A stretch of DNA of 64,000 nt from Hyphomonadaceae bacterium (GTDB lineage Bacteria; Pseudomonadota; Alphaproteobacteria; Caulobacterales; Aquidulcibacteraceae), in contig JAHDXR010000012.1 of assembly GCA_023384105.1 (NCBI GenBank), positions 1 to 64,000 of the forward strand. Direction: 5' to 3'. The notes beneath the pieces are model-generated. The model ran no database searches. It worked only from the letters and a program-made list of their open reading frames with translations, and was not told the DNA's origin. Made by a program: the position numbers and the translations under genes. Shown piece by piece: positions 26,532 through 35,385 of this stretch (position 1 is its first letter; each line of letters starts with the position of its first letter).

Positions 26532-26833
26532 TTCGAGCACAGCCGCAGGAAGATGCGGTCCTCTTTCAGGATGAAGCGCTCGCGGCGCGCGAACTCGTAA
26601 TTCTCACGCCCGAGCGGATCGGCCGCCAGCCGCGCGCGATAGACTTGGTAGGCGGCGAGATCGGCAATGTTGTACACGCCGTACGCCGTCGTCGCGGAGC
26701 CTTCGTGCGGCGCGAAATAGCCGATCAGATCGGCGCCGCAACGGGGAATCGCCTCGCCCCAAGCCTTCGCATAACGCTCGAACGCCGCCGTCTTGAATGG
26801 ATCGATCTCATAACGAATGAAACAGGTGATCAT
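26528..26833 (-). CDS. NIPSNAP family protein
   Basis: 101-aa protein of the NIPSNAP family, another dimeric alpha/beta-barrel fold: MITCFIRYEIDPFKTAAFERYAKAW, then LIGYFAPHEGSATTAYGVY and the conserved RERFILKEDRIFLR end. The biochemical function of bacterial NIPSNAPs is not known. It is the first gene of a minus-strand pair with the ABM gene and lies 64 bases from the divergent ArsR-type regulator, which is likely to control it. Confidence 0.88.
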   Translation of the reverse strand: MITCFIRYEIDPFKTAAFERYAKAWGEAIPRCGADLIGYFAPHEGSATTAYGVYNIADLAAYQVYRARLAADPLGRENYEFARRERFILKEDRIFLRLCSK

Positions 26834-26897
26834 CGTTCCGCCTCCGCACCCCAAATAGCGGATTGCGGCGACGCTACGGTACGATTAACATCGAACC

Positions 26898-27590
26898 ATG
26901 AAAGAAGGCCCCGATATCGCGGCGATCGCCGCCATGGTCGGCGATCCCGCCCGCGCCAACATGCTGACGGCGCTGCTCAACGGCGCGGCCCTCACCGCAA
27001 GCGAACTCGCGCTCGAAGCCGGCGTGACCAAGCAGACGGCAAGCTCGCATTTGAACAAGCTCGTCGATGGCGGCCTCGTCGCCGTCGAGGCGCAGGGCCG
27101 CCACCGCTACTACCGCCTGGCGGATGCGGACGTCGCGGGATTGCTCGAAACGCTGATGGGCGTGGCGATGCGCGCGAAAGCGCTGCGCACGCGGCCGGGG
27201 CCAAGGGAGCCGGCGCTGCGGCGCGCGCGGATCTGTTACGATCACCTCGCCGGCGAGCTTGGCGTGGCCATGTTCGACAGCTTCATCAAGAACAAGTGGC
27301 TGACGCCGGGCCCCGAGCGCACTTATGCGCTGACCCGCCTCGGCCGCGTGCGTGTGTCCAGCTTCGGCGTCGATATCGAAGACCTGGAGCACGGCGCGCG
27401 CCCGCTCTGCCGCGCCTGCCTGGATTGGAGCGTGCGCCGCCATCATCTCGCCGGCGCGCTCGGCGCTGCGATCCTCGACTGCATCTTCGAGCGCGGCTGG
27501 GCGCACCAGCGCCGCGGCAGCCGCGTGCTCGAATTCACGCCCGCCGGCGAAGCCGCCCTGCAGCGCGTGTTCGCGTTCTCGCTGCCTTAG
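26898..27590 (+). CDS. ArsR-type winged-helix transcriptional regulator
   Basis: 230-aa regulator with an N-terminal ArsR winged helix (about residues 5-90: RANMLTALLNGAALTASELA, VTKQTASSHLNKLVDGGLVAV, RHRYYRLAD) and an additional C-terminal domain containing CRACLDWSVRRHHLAG, a pattern kept in this long ArsR subfamily and possibly metal- or redox-sensing through its Cys pair. It is divergent from the NIPSNAP-ABM pair, the standard arrangement for a repressor of its neighbours. The effector is unknown. Confidence 0.9.
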   Translation: MKEGPDIAAIAAMVGDPARANMLTALLNGAALTASELALEAGVTKQTASSHLNKLVDGGLVAVEAQGRHRYYRLADADVAGLLETLMGVAMRAKALRTRPGPREPALRRARICYDHLAGELGVAMFDSFIKNKWLTPGPERTYALTRLGRVRVSSFGVDIEDLEHGARPLCRACLDWSVRRHHLAGALGAAILDCIFERGWAHQRRGSRVLEFTPAGEAALQRVFAFSLP

Positions 27591-27781
27591 GTCTTGCGCG
27601 CGCCGCAGGTGTTGACGCCCAGCAGCGCATAGAGCGGACAAAAGCCGACCAGCCCCGTGGCCAGCGGTATCAGGCCGAGGTAACCCCACAGCGTCTGCGG
27701 GCCGATGAACGCAAGGGAAAGAACGCCTATGCCGACAAGCACGCGAAGGATGCGGTCGAGACTGCCTTCGTTCGGTTTCAT
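27587..27781 (-). CDS. DUF2892 small inner-membrane protein
   Basis: 64 aa with two membrane helices, of the DUF2892 (YgaP transmembrane) type: N-terminal LDRILRVLVGIGVL, then GLIPLATGLVGFCPLYALLG with the conserved Cys, and a C-terminal NTCG. A strong AGGAGGG stands six bases before the ATG at 27781. Related domains are fused to rhodanese sulfurtransferases elsewhere; the role of the stand-alone form is unknown. It converges with the ArsR gene, overlapping by four bases. Confidence 0.88.
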   Translation of the reverse strand: MKPNEGSLDRILRVLVGIGVLSLAFIGPQTLWGYLGLIPLATGLVGFCPLYALLGVNTCGARKT

Positions 27782-27892
27782 GTAACGCCCTCCTGCTAGC
27801 GCGGCGGAACCCTGGGCGCTCTCGCCGCGGCGGCATTGATTGTGATCAGTTCCGCCTCTCCCCGCCTGCGGGAGCCGTGTTAAGATGCGAAT

Positions 27893-28774
27893 ATGCCGGC
27901 CGTCGCTCGCCTCGATCCGAAGGACGTCTTCACGCCCGAAGAATGGGCGCCGATGGCCCGGCGCTCGAACTGGCGGGGGCTGGTGCTGGTCGCCGGCGCG
28001 TGGGGGCTGATCCTGGCCGCCGGCGCGATGTTCGTGGCCTGGCCCAATCCGCTCACCTACGTGCTCGCCGTGATGCTGATCGGCGCGCGCCAGCTCGGCC
28101 TCGCCATCCTGATGCACGACGCCGCCCACGGCGCGCTGCACGCCGACATCAAGGTCAACGATTGGGTCGGCGAATGGCTCTGCGCCGCGCCCGTCGGCGC
28201 GCGGCTCAAGTCCTACCGCGACTATCACCTGAAGCATCACCGCTTCACCGAACAGCCCGAAGATCCCGACCTTGCGCTCTCGGCGCCGTTTCCGATCTCG
28301 CGCAAGTCGCTCCGGCGCAAGATCGTGCGCGACCTGACCGGGCAGACCTTCCTCAAGCAGCGCGCCGCGCAATTGCGCGGCGGGAAGAACGCGCACTTCC
28401 TGCTCGTCAACGCGCTGATGCTCGCGGCGCTTACCGCCGCCGGTTATTGGTGGGCGTACTTCGCACTCTGGATCGCGCCGATGGCGACGTGGCTGCCGCT
28501 CGTCACCCGGCTGCGCAACATCGCCGAGCACGCCTGCGTCAAGGCGCAGGAGCATCCGCTCACGCACGCCCGCACCACGCTCGCCAATCCGCTTGAACGC
28601 CTGTTCATCGCGCCTTACTGGGTGCACTACCACGCCGAGCACCACGCCTTCATGCACGTGCCCTGCTATCGGCTGCCGCGGCTGCACGATGCGCTGATGG
28701 ACAAAGGCTATTGGTCGAAGATGAAGATCGCGCCGGGCTATGCGGCGGTGCTGCAGGAAGCGGCGGCGGCGTAA
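27893..28774 (+). CDS. Fatty acid desaturase family protein
   Basis: 293-aa membrane di-iron desaturase/hydroxylase. The three histidine boxes are complete: HDAAHGALH (about residues 75-83), HLKHH (about 113-117) and HYHAEHH (about 245-251). Four hydrophobic segments flank them. The family introduces double bonds in acyl lipids or hydroxylates related compounds; the exact substrate is not visible. It has its own upstream region after DUF2892 and is followed by a short-repeat cluster and a frameshifted methyltransferase. Confidence 0.92.
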   Translation: MPAVARLDPKDVFTPEEWAPMARRSNWRGLVLVAGAWGLILAAGAMFVAWPNPLTYVLAVMLIGARQLGLAILMHDAAHGALHADIKVNDWVGEWLCAAPVGARLKSYRDYHLKHHRFTEQPEDPDLALSAPFPISRKSLRRKIVRDLTGQTFLKQRAAQLRGGKNAHFLLVNALMLAALTAAGYWWAYFALWIAPMATWLPLVTRLRNIAEHACVKAQEHPLTHARTTLANPLERLFIAPYWVHYHAEHHAFMHVPCYRLPRLHDALMDKGYWSKMKIAPGYAAVLQEAAAA

Positions 28775-28838
28775 GCGGTAGTCAGTAGGCAAACGCGCCA
28801 GCAGTCTCTACTGACTATTGACCGCTGATTATTCGACC
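28775..28838. repeat. AGTCAGTAG inverted-repeat cluster
   Basis: The gap after the desaturase begins with GCGGTAGTCAGTAGGCAA and ends with CTACTGACTATTGACCGCTG, two imperfectly complementary arms separated by about 18 bases. The words match those in the gap at 6962-7049. No gene is present; the ribosome-binding site of the downstream methyltransferase is weak. Confidence 0.5.
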
Positions 28839-29475
28839 ATGATTCACGACATCCCCGCTTTCATCCGCGAGAACACGCGCGTGCTGGCGCCCAGCCATGT
28901 GCCGGAGCTGAAGCTTCATCTGGCCGACGACGCCGTGGCGCTGTGGCAGCTGACGGAAGAGCAGCTCGGCGAACTCGGCCTGCCGCCGCCGTTCTGGGCG
29001 TTCGCGTGGGCCGGCGGCCAGGCGCTGGCGCGCTACCTCCTGGATCATCCGGAGATCGTCGCCGGTGCTCGACGTCGCCTCTGGCTCCGGCCTCGTCGCC
29101 ATCGCGGCGATGAAGGCGGGCGCGGCGTCGGCGCTCGCGGTCGACATCGACGCCTTCGCCGTCCACGCCGCCGCGCTGAACGCTGCGATGAACGACGTGC
29201 GCGTGCTGACCAGCGACGCCGATCCGGTCGGCCAACCCGCGCAAGCGGACCTGATCCTGGTCGGCGATCTGTTCTACGACCGCGATCTCGCGCCCCGCGT
29301 GCTCGATTGGCTGATCGGCCTCGAACGCGACGGCAAGACGGTGCTGATCGGCGATCCCGGCCGCACTTATCTGCCGCGCGACAGGCTCGATCGGATCGCC
29401 GCTTACGACATTCCGGTCACGCGGGCGCTGGAGGACGCCGAAGTGAAGCGCGCGGCGGTGTGGACGCTGCGCTGA
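28839..29475 (+). pseudogene. Class I SAM methyltransferase (ETFB/PrmA-like), frameshifted
   Basis: The first 75 codons (MIHDIPAFIRENTRVLAP to LLDHPEIVAG) and the remaining 137 codons (LDVASGSGLVAIAAMKAGAA to the TGA at 29475) are both typical of the ETFB-lysine/PrmA-like methyltransferase family but lie in different frames. The break is at about 29064, exactly before the SAM-binding motif, where relatives carry a few more residues (a G-x-R-VLD type link). The simplest reading is loss of about 8 bases in a GCCGGC-rich spot. It could be a real inactivation or an assembly error. The second half alone has a GTG at 29065 but would lack the substrate-binding N-terminus. Confidence 0.8.
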
Positions 29476-29958
29476 TCATTCGATCGCGCACACATAGCGG
29501 TGCTCTTCCTCGTTCGCCTCGCGCGAGCGCGCGTCTTCGCACACCGCGTTCCAGAAGCGCATCACCTCCCGGCCGACGCCGCGCGCGCGGGCCTGAAGAT
29601 CTTCGAGCGACGGCGCCGTCTCCGCGGGCTCGCCCATCCAGACCGGCTGCAGCGACGGCCCGCACGCGACCTCGGCGAACAGCCCGCGCGCGCAGAGGTT
29701 CGAGCGCGCGAGATTGTATTCCCACACGGTCTCGCGCAGGCGCCGGGCGAGGTCGCGCGGATCGGTGACCTCGGCCTCCGCCGCGCCGGGACGCTCGCGG
29801 GTGAGATCGCCGATCTGGCTCAGCATCACGCCATAGCGCCCGATCTCGATGTTGAGATCGAACGGATCGGGCGCTTCAGAGTCCGGCGCCTTGGCTTGTT
29901 CGCCCGCCTGTCCGCAGGCCGCCAGCGCGAGCGCCAGCACGAGAGCACGCAGCTTCAT
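29476..29958 (-). CDS. Hypothetical lipoprotein
   Basis: 160 aa with a clear lipoprotein signal (LALALAACG, lipid-modified Cys15). The mature part is acidic and helical, with EVACG and NAVCEDA cysteines and a final YVCAIE that could make disulfides. I do not recognise a family. It converges with the frameshifted methyltransferase and abuts its stop codon. Confidence 0.75.
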   Translation of the reverse strand: MKLRALVLALALAACGQAGEQAKAPDSEAPDPFDLNIEIGRYGVMLSQIGDLTRERPGAAEAEVTDPRDLARRLRETVWEYNLARSNLCARGLFAEVACGPSLQPVWMGEPAETAPSLEDLQARARGVGREVMRFWNAVCEDARSREANEEEHRYVCAIE

Positions 29959-30014
29959 CTCCGCCTCCTCCGCAATGGCGGAAGCTTAGCGGCGCATGTC
30001 AGGTCTTGTGAAGT

Positions 30015-30179
30015 TCAGCGCTCGACCGGCGCGAGCGCATTGTAGCCGGCGGCGAAGTCGTAATCGCTCTCGTCGACACGGCGGACAAAGGCTATCGCGG
30101 CAACCGCAAGGCCCGCGCCTGCGATCACCGCGAACATCGCCCCTACGACGCCGAGCAAATCCGCGTCCAAACCACCCAT
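30015..30179 (-). CDS. Small single-span membrane protein, hypothetical
   Basis: About 54 aa: MGGLDADLLGVVGAMFAVIA opens a long hydrophobic segment (about residues 9-33) followed by a basic-acidic tail RRVDESDYDFAAGY. The start is uncertain: ATG 30179 is used, ATG 30197 is possible, and neither has a strong ribosome-binding site. No family is recognised. The composition fits a real membrane peptide, but it remains a weak call. Confidence 0.45.
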   Translation of the reverse strand: MGGLDADLLGVVGAMFAVIAGAGLAVAAIAFVRRVDESDYDFAAGYNALAPVER

Positions 30180-30325
30180 CCCATGCCTTCGAGGCATCTT
30201 GTTGATGAGAAGACTATGCCGGATCGCGGTGAACACGCGGTTTCGGAAAGGAAAACAAAACATTGAAATGCGCTTGGGGCCGCGCGCGGGCGCCGCTACA
30301 TCGGCCGGGCGGAGGAAAGCTCTCG

Positions 30326-30730
30326 ATGCTGCGTCTTGAATGGGCCGCGATCTATGCGGGCGTGAATATCCTGATCTTGCTGGTGCTGGCAGTGCTGGTG
30401 GTCGCCGGCCGGCGCAAGCACAAGATAGCGATCGGCGTTGGGGATAACCCGGACTTCAACCGCGCCGTCCGCGCCCACGCCAACGCCGCCGAATACATCC
30501 CCGCCGGCCTCGTCGGCGTCGTGCTGCTGGCGTTGCTCGACCCCGCCGCGCCGCTCTGGCTTTTCCACAGTGCTGCGCTTTCCTTAACAGCAGGACGGCT
30601 CCTCCACGGCGTCGGGCTGCACATGGGCGTGCTCAATCCGGGCCGGGTGGCGGGCACGGCGCTCACCTGGGCGAGTTTTCTGCTGATGGGCGCGGGGCTG
30701 ATCTGGGCGGGGCTCAGCCAACAGCTCTGA
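30326..30730 (+). CDS. MAPEG family membrane protein
   Basis: 134 aa with four membrane helices, of the MAPEG (YecN-like) family. The conserved loop DNPDFNRAVRAHANAAEYIP (about residues 38-57) is the family signature, and GRLLHGVGLHMG lies in the third helix region. MAPEG proteins include glutathione transferases and eicosanoid synthases; bacterial members are poorly characterised. ATG 30326 is chosen for the GGAGGA upstream and because the preceding residues in frame are not membrane-like. The window also encodes GshA, but there is no direct link. Confidence 0.88.
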   Translation: MLRLEWAAIYAGVNILILLVLAVLVVAGRRKHKIAIGVGDNPDFNRAVRAHANAAEYIPAGLVGVVLLALLDPAAPLWLFHSAALSLTAGRLLHGVGLHMGVLNPGRVAGTALTWASFLLMGAGLIWAGLSQQL

Positions 30731-30778
30731 GGCCGCGCGCCGATTGCCCCGGCCCCGGCCAGCGCCCATGTTGGCCTC

Positions 30779-32125
30779 ATGGCCTTCGACACTGATTCCA
30801 CCGCAGCGCTTGCGGCCCTGATCGACTACGCCAAGAAGGCCGGGGCCGACGCCGCGGAGGCGTCGCTGGCCGCCCGCGAAGCCATTTCCGCCGAGGTGCG
30901 GATGGGCGAACTCGAAGGCATGGAGCGGGAGGAAGGGCGTTCGGTGGCGCTCAGGGCCTTCATCGGCAAGCGCCAAGCGGCCGCCTCCTCCACCGACCTC
31001 TCGGCCAAGGGCCTGCAAGCGCTGGCGGAGCGCGTGGCGGCGATGGCCAAGGCCGCGCCCGAGGACAAGTTCTGCGGCCTGCTGGAAGAGCGCTACCTGG
31101 CCAAGGGGCCGGCGCCCGATCTCGAACAATCCGACACGGCGCGGCCGACGCCGGAACAGCTGCTCGATCTGGCCAAAAGCTGCGAAGCGGCCTCGCTCGC
31201 CATTCCGGGCGTCGCCAATTCCGGCGGGGCGGGCGCGTCGTTCGAGCGCTCCACGTTCGTATACGCCGCGTCGACCGGCTTCGAGGGCGCGGAGAGCGCA
31301 ACCTCTTACAGCCTCGGCACGCAGCCCGTCGCCGAGAAGGACGGCGAGATGGAGCGCGACTATGAGTGGCGCACCAAGCGCTTCCTGGCCGACCTGCCGA
31401 GCCCCGAAGACATCGGCCGCATCGCCGGCGAGCGCACCGCGCGCCGGCTCGGCGCGCGCAAGGTCGCCAGCACCAAGGCGCCGGTGATCTTCGAGAACCG
31501 ACTCGCCGGGCGCATCATCTCGCCCTTCTTCTCCGCCATCTCCGGCGCCTCGGTCGCGCGCGGGGTTTCGTTCCTGAAGGACAAGCTCGGCCAGCGCGTG
31601 TTCGCCGAAGGCTTCCGCATCCGCGAGGATCCGTTCGTGAAGCGCGGCGCGGCCAGCCGCTGGTTCGACGGCGAAGGCGGCGCGGTCGCGCCGGCGGCGC
31701 TGATTGAGGACGGCGTGCTGACGATGTGGCTGCTCAACGCCTCGGCCGCGCGCCAGCTCGGGCTCGAGCCCAACGGCCACGCCACCAGCGGCCATGGCGG
31801 CCCGCCCGGCATCGGCGCGTCGAACCTGTTCGTGAAGCCGGGCGCGGAGGATTTGCCGAGCCTGATGAAGACCGCCGGCAAGGGGCTCTTCGTCACCGAC
31901 ATGTTCTCGCCGTCGCTGAACATGAATACCGGCGACTGGTCGGTCGGCGTCGCCGGCTACTGGTTCGAGAACGGCGCCGTCGCCCATCCGGTCAGCGAAG
32001 TCACCGTCGCCGGCAATCTGCTCGACATCTTCGCGCGGCTGCGCTGCGGCGCGGACGTCGACACGCGCGGCTCGCTCGAAATCGCCAGCCTGATCGTGGA
32101 CGATCTTGCAATCGGCGGCGTCTGA
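30779..32125 (+). CDS. pmbA: TldE/PmbA, partner subunit of TldD protease
   Basis: 448-aa TldE/PmbA, which pairs with TldD and lacks the zinc motif itself. N-terminal AEASLAAREAISAEVRMGELE, central EREYEW-like block (ERDYEWRTKRFLADLPSPED), and the C-terminal GASNLFVKPG, TDMFSPSLNMNTGDWSVGVAGYWFENG region are typical. It is followed, with a 20-base overlap, by the inositol-phosphatase-like gene. TldD is encoded about 19 kb away. Confidence 0.95.
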   Translation: MAFDTDSTAALAALIDYAKKAGADAAEASLAAREAISAEVRMGELEGMEREEGRSVALRAFIGKRQAAASSTDLSAKGLQALAERVAAMAKAAPEDKFCGLLEERYLAKGPAPDLEQSDTARPTPEQLLDLAKSCEAASLAIPGVANSGGAGASFERSTFVYAASTGFEGAESATSYSLGTQPVAEKDGEMERDYEWRTKRFLADLPSPEDIGRIAGERTARRLGARKVASTKAPVIFENRLAGRIISPFFSAISGASVARGVSFLKDKLGQRVFAEGFRIREDPFVKRGAASRWFDGEGGAVAPAALIEDGVLTMWLLNASAARQLGLEPNGHATSGHGGPPGIGASNLFVKPGAEDLPSLMKTAGKGLFVTDMFSPSLNMNTGDWSVGVAGYWFENGAVAHPVSEVTVAGNLLDIFARLRCGADVDTRGSLEIASLIVDDLAIGGV

Positions 32126-32912
32126 CCTCGCGCTCATCGTCGGGGCCGCCCGCGAGGCGGGCGCGCTCGCGCGCGATCTGCTGCGCGAGCCGCTCGAAGT
32201 GTTCTCGAAAGGCCCGCTCGGCCCCGTCACCAACATCGACTACGCCGTCGACGCGCTGCTGGCCGAGCGGCTGCTGACGGCGCGGCCCGATTATGGCTGG
32301 CTCTCGGAAGAAACGCCCGACGACCTCGACCGGCGCGTCGGCAAGGCCCGCACCTTCATGCTCGATCCGATCGACGGCACCGCCGCGCTGGTCGGCAAGA
32401 CGCCGCAATGGACCATCAGCATCGGCATCGTCGAGGGCCAGCGCGCCTTCGTCGGCGTCGTCTACAATCCGATGACGGACGAATTGTTCGCCGGCGCCGT
32501 CGGCGAAGGCGCGACGCTGAACGGGCGGCCGATGCGCGCCAGCCTCGCCGGCAAGCTCGAAGGCGCGCGCGTCATCGGCCAGCGCAGCCGCTTCACCGAG
32601 CGGCGCTGGTCCAAGCCGTGGCCGAAGCTCGACGTGATCGAGCGCCAATCGCTGGCCTACCGCCTCGCCCTGGTCGCCGCCGGCCAGGGCGACGCCACGA
32701 TCTTGTTCGGCTGGAAGAACGATTGGGACATCGCCGCAGGGATTGCGCTGGTGGAGGCCGCCGGCGGCGTCGCCACGAACCTGTGGGGCGAACCGCTGCT
32801 GCTGAACCAGGACGTGCCGCGCGCGCCCGGCGTGGTGGCGTCTGGCGCGCCGCTCCACCCTTTGCTAATCGAGCGCACCTCGACTTTACCCGATTTGCGA
32901 ACCCAGGCCTGA
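32106..32912 (+). CDS. Inositol monophosphatase family protein (CysQ-like)
   Basis: 268-aa lithium-sensitive, magnesium-dependent phosphatase fold. Metal-binding motifs are complete: LSEET (about residues 66-70), LDPIDGTAAL (about 86-95) and DWDIAAGIALVEAAGG (about 210-225). Substrates in this family include inositol phosphates, 3'-phosphoadenosine 5'-phosphate and fructose bisphosphate; position between pmbA and DUF4170 is the common alphaproteobacterial context, usually annotated as a 3'(2'),5'-bisphosphate nucleotidase. The TTG at 32106 lies inside the pmbA coding region; a slightly later start cannot be excluded. Confidence 0.9.
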   Translation: MQSAASDLALIVGAAREAGALARDLLREPLEVFSKGPLGPVTNIDYAVDALLAERLLTARPDYGWLSEETPDDLDRRVGKARTFMLDPIDGTAALVGKTPQWTISIGIVEGQRAFVGVVYNPMTDELFAGAVGEGATLNGRPMRASLAGKLEGARVIGQRSRFTERRWSKPWPKLDVIERQSLAYRLALVAAGQGDATILFGWKNDWDIAAGIALVEAAGGVATNLWGEPLLLNQDVPRAPGVVASGAPLHPLLIERTSTLPDLRTQA

Positions 32913-32924
32913 GGCCGACCCATC

Positions 32925-33164
32925 ATGACCGATCGCCAACTCCTCCACCTCGTCATCGGCGGCGAACTGGCGTCGCTTGACCGCCCCGTATTCGAGGACC
33001 TGAGCCGGATCGATTTCGTCGGCGCCTATCCGAACTACAGGGCCGCTTACGACGCCTGGAAAGGCGCGGCCCAGCGCACCGTCGACAACGCGCGCATGCG
33101 CTATTTCATCATCCACGCCCACCGCCTGCTCGATCCCGGCGAGGATCCCGAGCACGAGCTTTGA
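32925..33164 (+). CDS. DUF4170 family protein
   Basis: 79 aa, beginning MTDRQLLHLVIGGEL and containing DLSRIDFVGAYPNYRAAYDAWK and MRYFIIHAHRLLDP, the DUF4170 pattern. The protein is small and soluble and of unknown function, and is strictly linked to lipid A genes (msbA, waaA, lpxK) in alphaproteobacteria, as here. It lies 12 bases after the phosphatase gene and 7 bases before the exporter gene. Confidence 0.9.
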   Translation: MTDRQLLHLVIGGELASLDRPVFEDLSRIDFVGAYPNYRAAYDAWKGAAQRTVDNARMRYFIIHAHRLLDPGEDPEHEL

Positions 33165-33171
33165 TACGCGC

Positions 33172-34908
33172 ATGAAGCCCGGCGCGCTGCTGGCGCGACT
33201 TTGGCGCGATTACGTCTCGCGCTACGCCGGCGATATCGTCGTGCTTGCGCCTGTGCTTGCGGTGGTGGCGCTGGCGGCCGTTTCGTACGCGGCGATCCTG
33301 AAGTTCACGATCGACTCGATCCAGGCCGGCGACCTCCAGGCGATCGCGCTGGCGCCGCTCGCGGTGATCGCCGCCACCTCGACGCGCGCTCTCGCCATCT
33401 ACGGCCAGGCGCTGATCTCCCAGGCACTCGCGCTCAAAGTGCTGCGCGATCTGCAGAGCGCCATGTTCGCCAAACTCACCAACGCCGATTTCGAGCGCAT
33501 CACGCGCGAGGAAGGCGGCCGCTACGTCTCGCGCTTCACCAACGACATCACCGTGATCGGCGAAGGCCTCGTCCGCGGCGGGCAGGTGGCGATCCGCGAT
33601 ACGCTGACGCTCGCCGGCGCCGTCGCTTCGATGTTCTATTTCGACTGGCCGCTGACGCTGCTGGTGCTTGCGGTGTTCGCCATCGCCGGCAAGCCGCTGC
33701 AGGCCATCGCCAAGCGCGCGCGCCGCACCACCGCCACCGCCCAGGTGCAGATCGGCACGCTGACGGCGCAGCTGACCGAGAGCTTCGGCGCCGCGCGCGT
33801 GGTGAAAACCTACGGGCTGGAGCAGCGCGAGATCGAGCGCGCGGACGCCGCGTTCGAGGAGCGGCGCCGGCTGGCGATGAAGCTCGCCCGCAACCGCGCG
33901 CGCAGCGAACCCCTCCTGGAAGTGCTGGGGGGCGCGGCGCTGGCGGCGGTGCTGTACATCGCCGGCCTGCGCATCGCCGCGGGCGCGATGACGCTGGGCG
34001 ACCTCGTCGCCATCATCGGCGCGATCGGCATCGCCACGCCGGCGGCGCGCGCGGTCAGCGGTTTCAACACCGTCCTGAACGAAGCGCTCGCTTCGCTCGG
34101 ACGCATCTTCAGCCTGCTCGACGAGCCGGCGACGATCGTCGATCGCCCGAACGTCAGGCCGCTGCGCGTCGAGCGCGGGCGCGTCGAGTTCGACAACGTC
34201 ACTTTCGCCTACGCCGGCGCGCCGGCGCTCGAACGGGTGAGCTTCACGGTGGAGGCCGGCGAAACCGTCGCGCTGGTCGGCCCCTCCGGCGCCGGCAAGA
34301 CCACCATCTTCAACCTCCTGCCGCGGCTTTACGACGTCACCGGCGGCGCGGTGCGCGTCGACGGCCAGGACGTGCGCGACGTCACGCTGGCGAGCCTGCG
34401 CGGTTCCATATCGCTGGTGGCGCAGGAGGCGGCGCTGTTCAACGACACCATCGCCGCCAATATCGCGCTCGGCCGCGCCGGCGCTACGCGCGCCGAGATC
34501 GAGCAAGCCGCCCGCGCCGCGGCCGCGCACGAGTTCATCGCCGCGCTGCCGGACGGTTACGACACCCTCGCCGGGGAACGCGGCAACAAGCTCTCGGGCG
34601 GCGAGCGCCAGCGCGTCGCGCTCGCCCGCGCCTTCCTGCGCGACGCGCCGATCCTGCTGCTCGACGAGGCCACCAGCGCGCTCGACGCCGCCAGCGAAGC
34701 GCGCGTGCAGGATGCGCTGAAGCGATTGTCGAAAGGCCGCACCGTGCTCGTGATCGCGCACAGGCTTGCGACGGTGCGCGACGCGGACCGCATTCTTGCG
34801 CTCGAAAACGGCCGTATCGTCGAAGCCGGCAAGCATGACGAACTCGTCGCCAGGGGCGGCCTCTATGCGCGCCTGAGCCGATTGCAGTTCGCCGACGCCG
34901 CCGGTTGA
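33172..34908 (+). CDS. msbA: Lipid A export-type ABC transporter (MsbA-like)
   Basis: 578-aa fused permease-ATPase ABC exporter. Six membrane helices occupy residues 20-310; the ATPase has Walker A GPSGAGKTT, Q-loop VAQEAALF, signature LSGGERQRVALARAF, Walker B ILLLDEATSALD and the His switch IAHRLAT. Context between DUF4170 and the DUF374-waaA-lpxK genes argues that it flips lipid A-core across the inner membrane, the MsbA role; sequence alone does not separate this from other exporters such as the one at 22272-24089. Confidence 0.85.
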   Translation: MKPGALLARLWRDYVSRYAGDIVVLAPVLAVVALAAVSYAAILKFTIDSIQAGDLQAIALAPLAVIAATSTRALAIYGQALISQALALKVLRDLQSAMFAKLTNADFERITREEGGRYVSRFTNDITVIGEGLVRGGQVAIRDTLTLAGAVASMFYFDWPLTLLVLAVFAIAGKPLQAIAKRARRTTATAQVQIGTLTAQLTESFGAARVVKTYGLEQREIERADAAFEERRRLAMKLARNRARSEPLLEVLGGAALAAVLYIAGLRIAAGAMTLGDLVAIIGAIGIATPAARAVSGFNTVLNEALASLGRIFSLLDEPATIVDRPNVRPLRVERGRVEFDNVTFAYAGAPALERVSFTVEAGETVALVGPSGAGKTTIFNLLPRLYDVTGGAVRVDGQDVRDVTLASLRGSISLVAQEAALFNDTIAANIALGRAGATRAEIEQAARAAAAHEFIAALPDGYDTLAGERGNKLSGGERQRVALARAFLRDAPILLLDEATSALDAASEARVQDALKRLSKGRTVLVIAHRLATVRDADRILALENGRIVEAGKHDELVARGGLYARLSRLQFADAAG

Positions 34909-34997
34909 TTGGTCGAGTAAGTGCCCGCGGTCACCGACGCGCGCCGGATGACGCGCTACATTCCTAGTGTCGCATGTTGCGACCAGGAGTGACCGCC

Positions 34998-35348
34998 ATG
35001 AAACCAGTCGCAGTATTGGTCATCGGCGCGCTCATCAGCTTCGCCATGAGCGCGCCCGCCTCCGCCCAAGCCTGGAGCGAACGTTACAGCGTTCGCGTTC
35101 CCTACGGGGACCTGAACCTCAACTCCGACTCCGGCGCGGACGCTTTCCTCAACCGGCTCGACCGCGCCGGCGCCCGGACCTGCGGAGACGACACCGACCG
35201 CGCCTCCCTGGCGCAGCGCCGGTTGAGCCGCGAGTGCGCCGTCCTGTTCACGCAAAAGGGCGTCGTCCGCATCAACCACGCGCACGTCACCGAGCGCTAC
35301 ATCGCCCGCGGCGGCCGCATGCCGACGGTCGACATCGCGTCGATGTGA
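34998..35348 (+). CDS. UrcA family protein
   Basis: 116-aa secreted protein with a signal peptide (cleavage plausible after ASA near residue 25) and the UrcA pattern: VRVPYGDLNLNSDSGADAFL, RLDRAGARTCG and LSRECAVLF with a conserved Cys pair probably forming a disulfide. UrcA proteins are abundant in Caulobacterales and sphingomonads and their function is unknown. AGGAG eight bases before ATG 34998 supports this start over the ATG 24 bases upstream. It interrupts the lipid A cluster. Confidence 0.88.
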   Translation: MKPVAVLVIGALISFAMSAPASAQAWSERYSVRVPYGDLNLNSDSGADAFLNRLDRAGARTCGDDTDRASLAQRRLSRECAVLFTQKGVVRINHAHVTERYIARGGRMPTVDIASM

Positions 35349-35385
35349 ACGAAGCCCAGGCAGGGCGCGCGGGTTCGCCCTGCTT

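Noticed and set aside
29065-29475. A separate short methyltransferase gene starting at GTG 29065
   Set aside because: It begins in the middle of the conserved fold, lacks a ribosome-binding site, and its missing N-terminus lies immediately upstream in another frame, so a frameshift is the simpler explanation.
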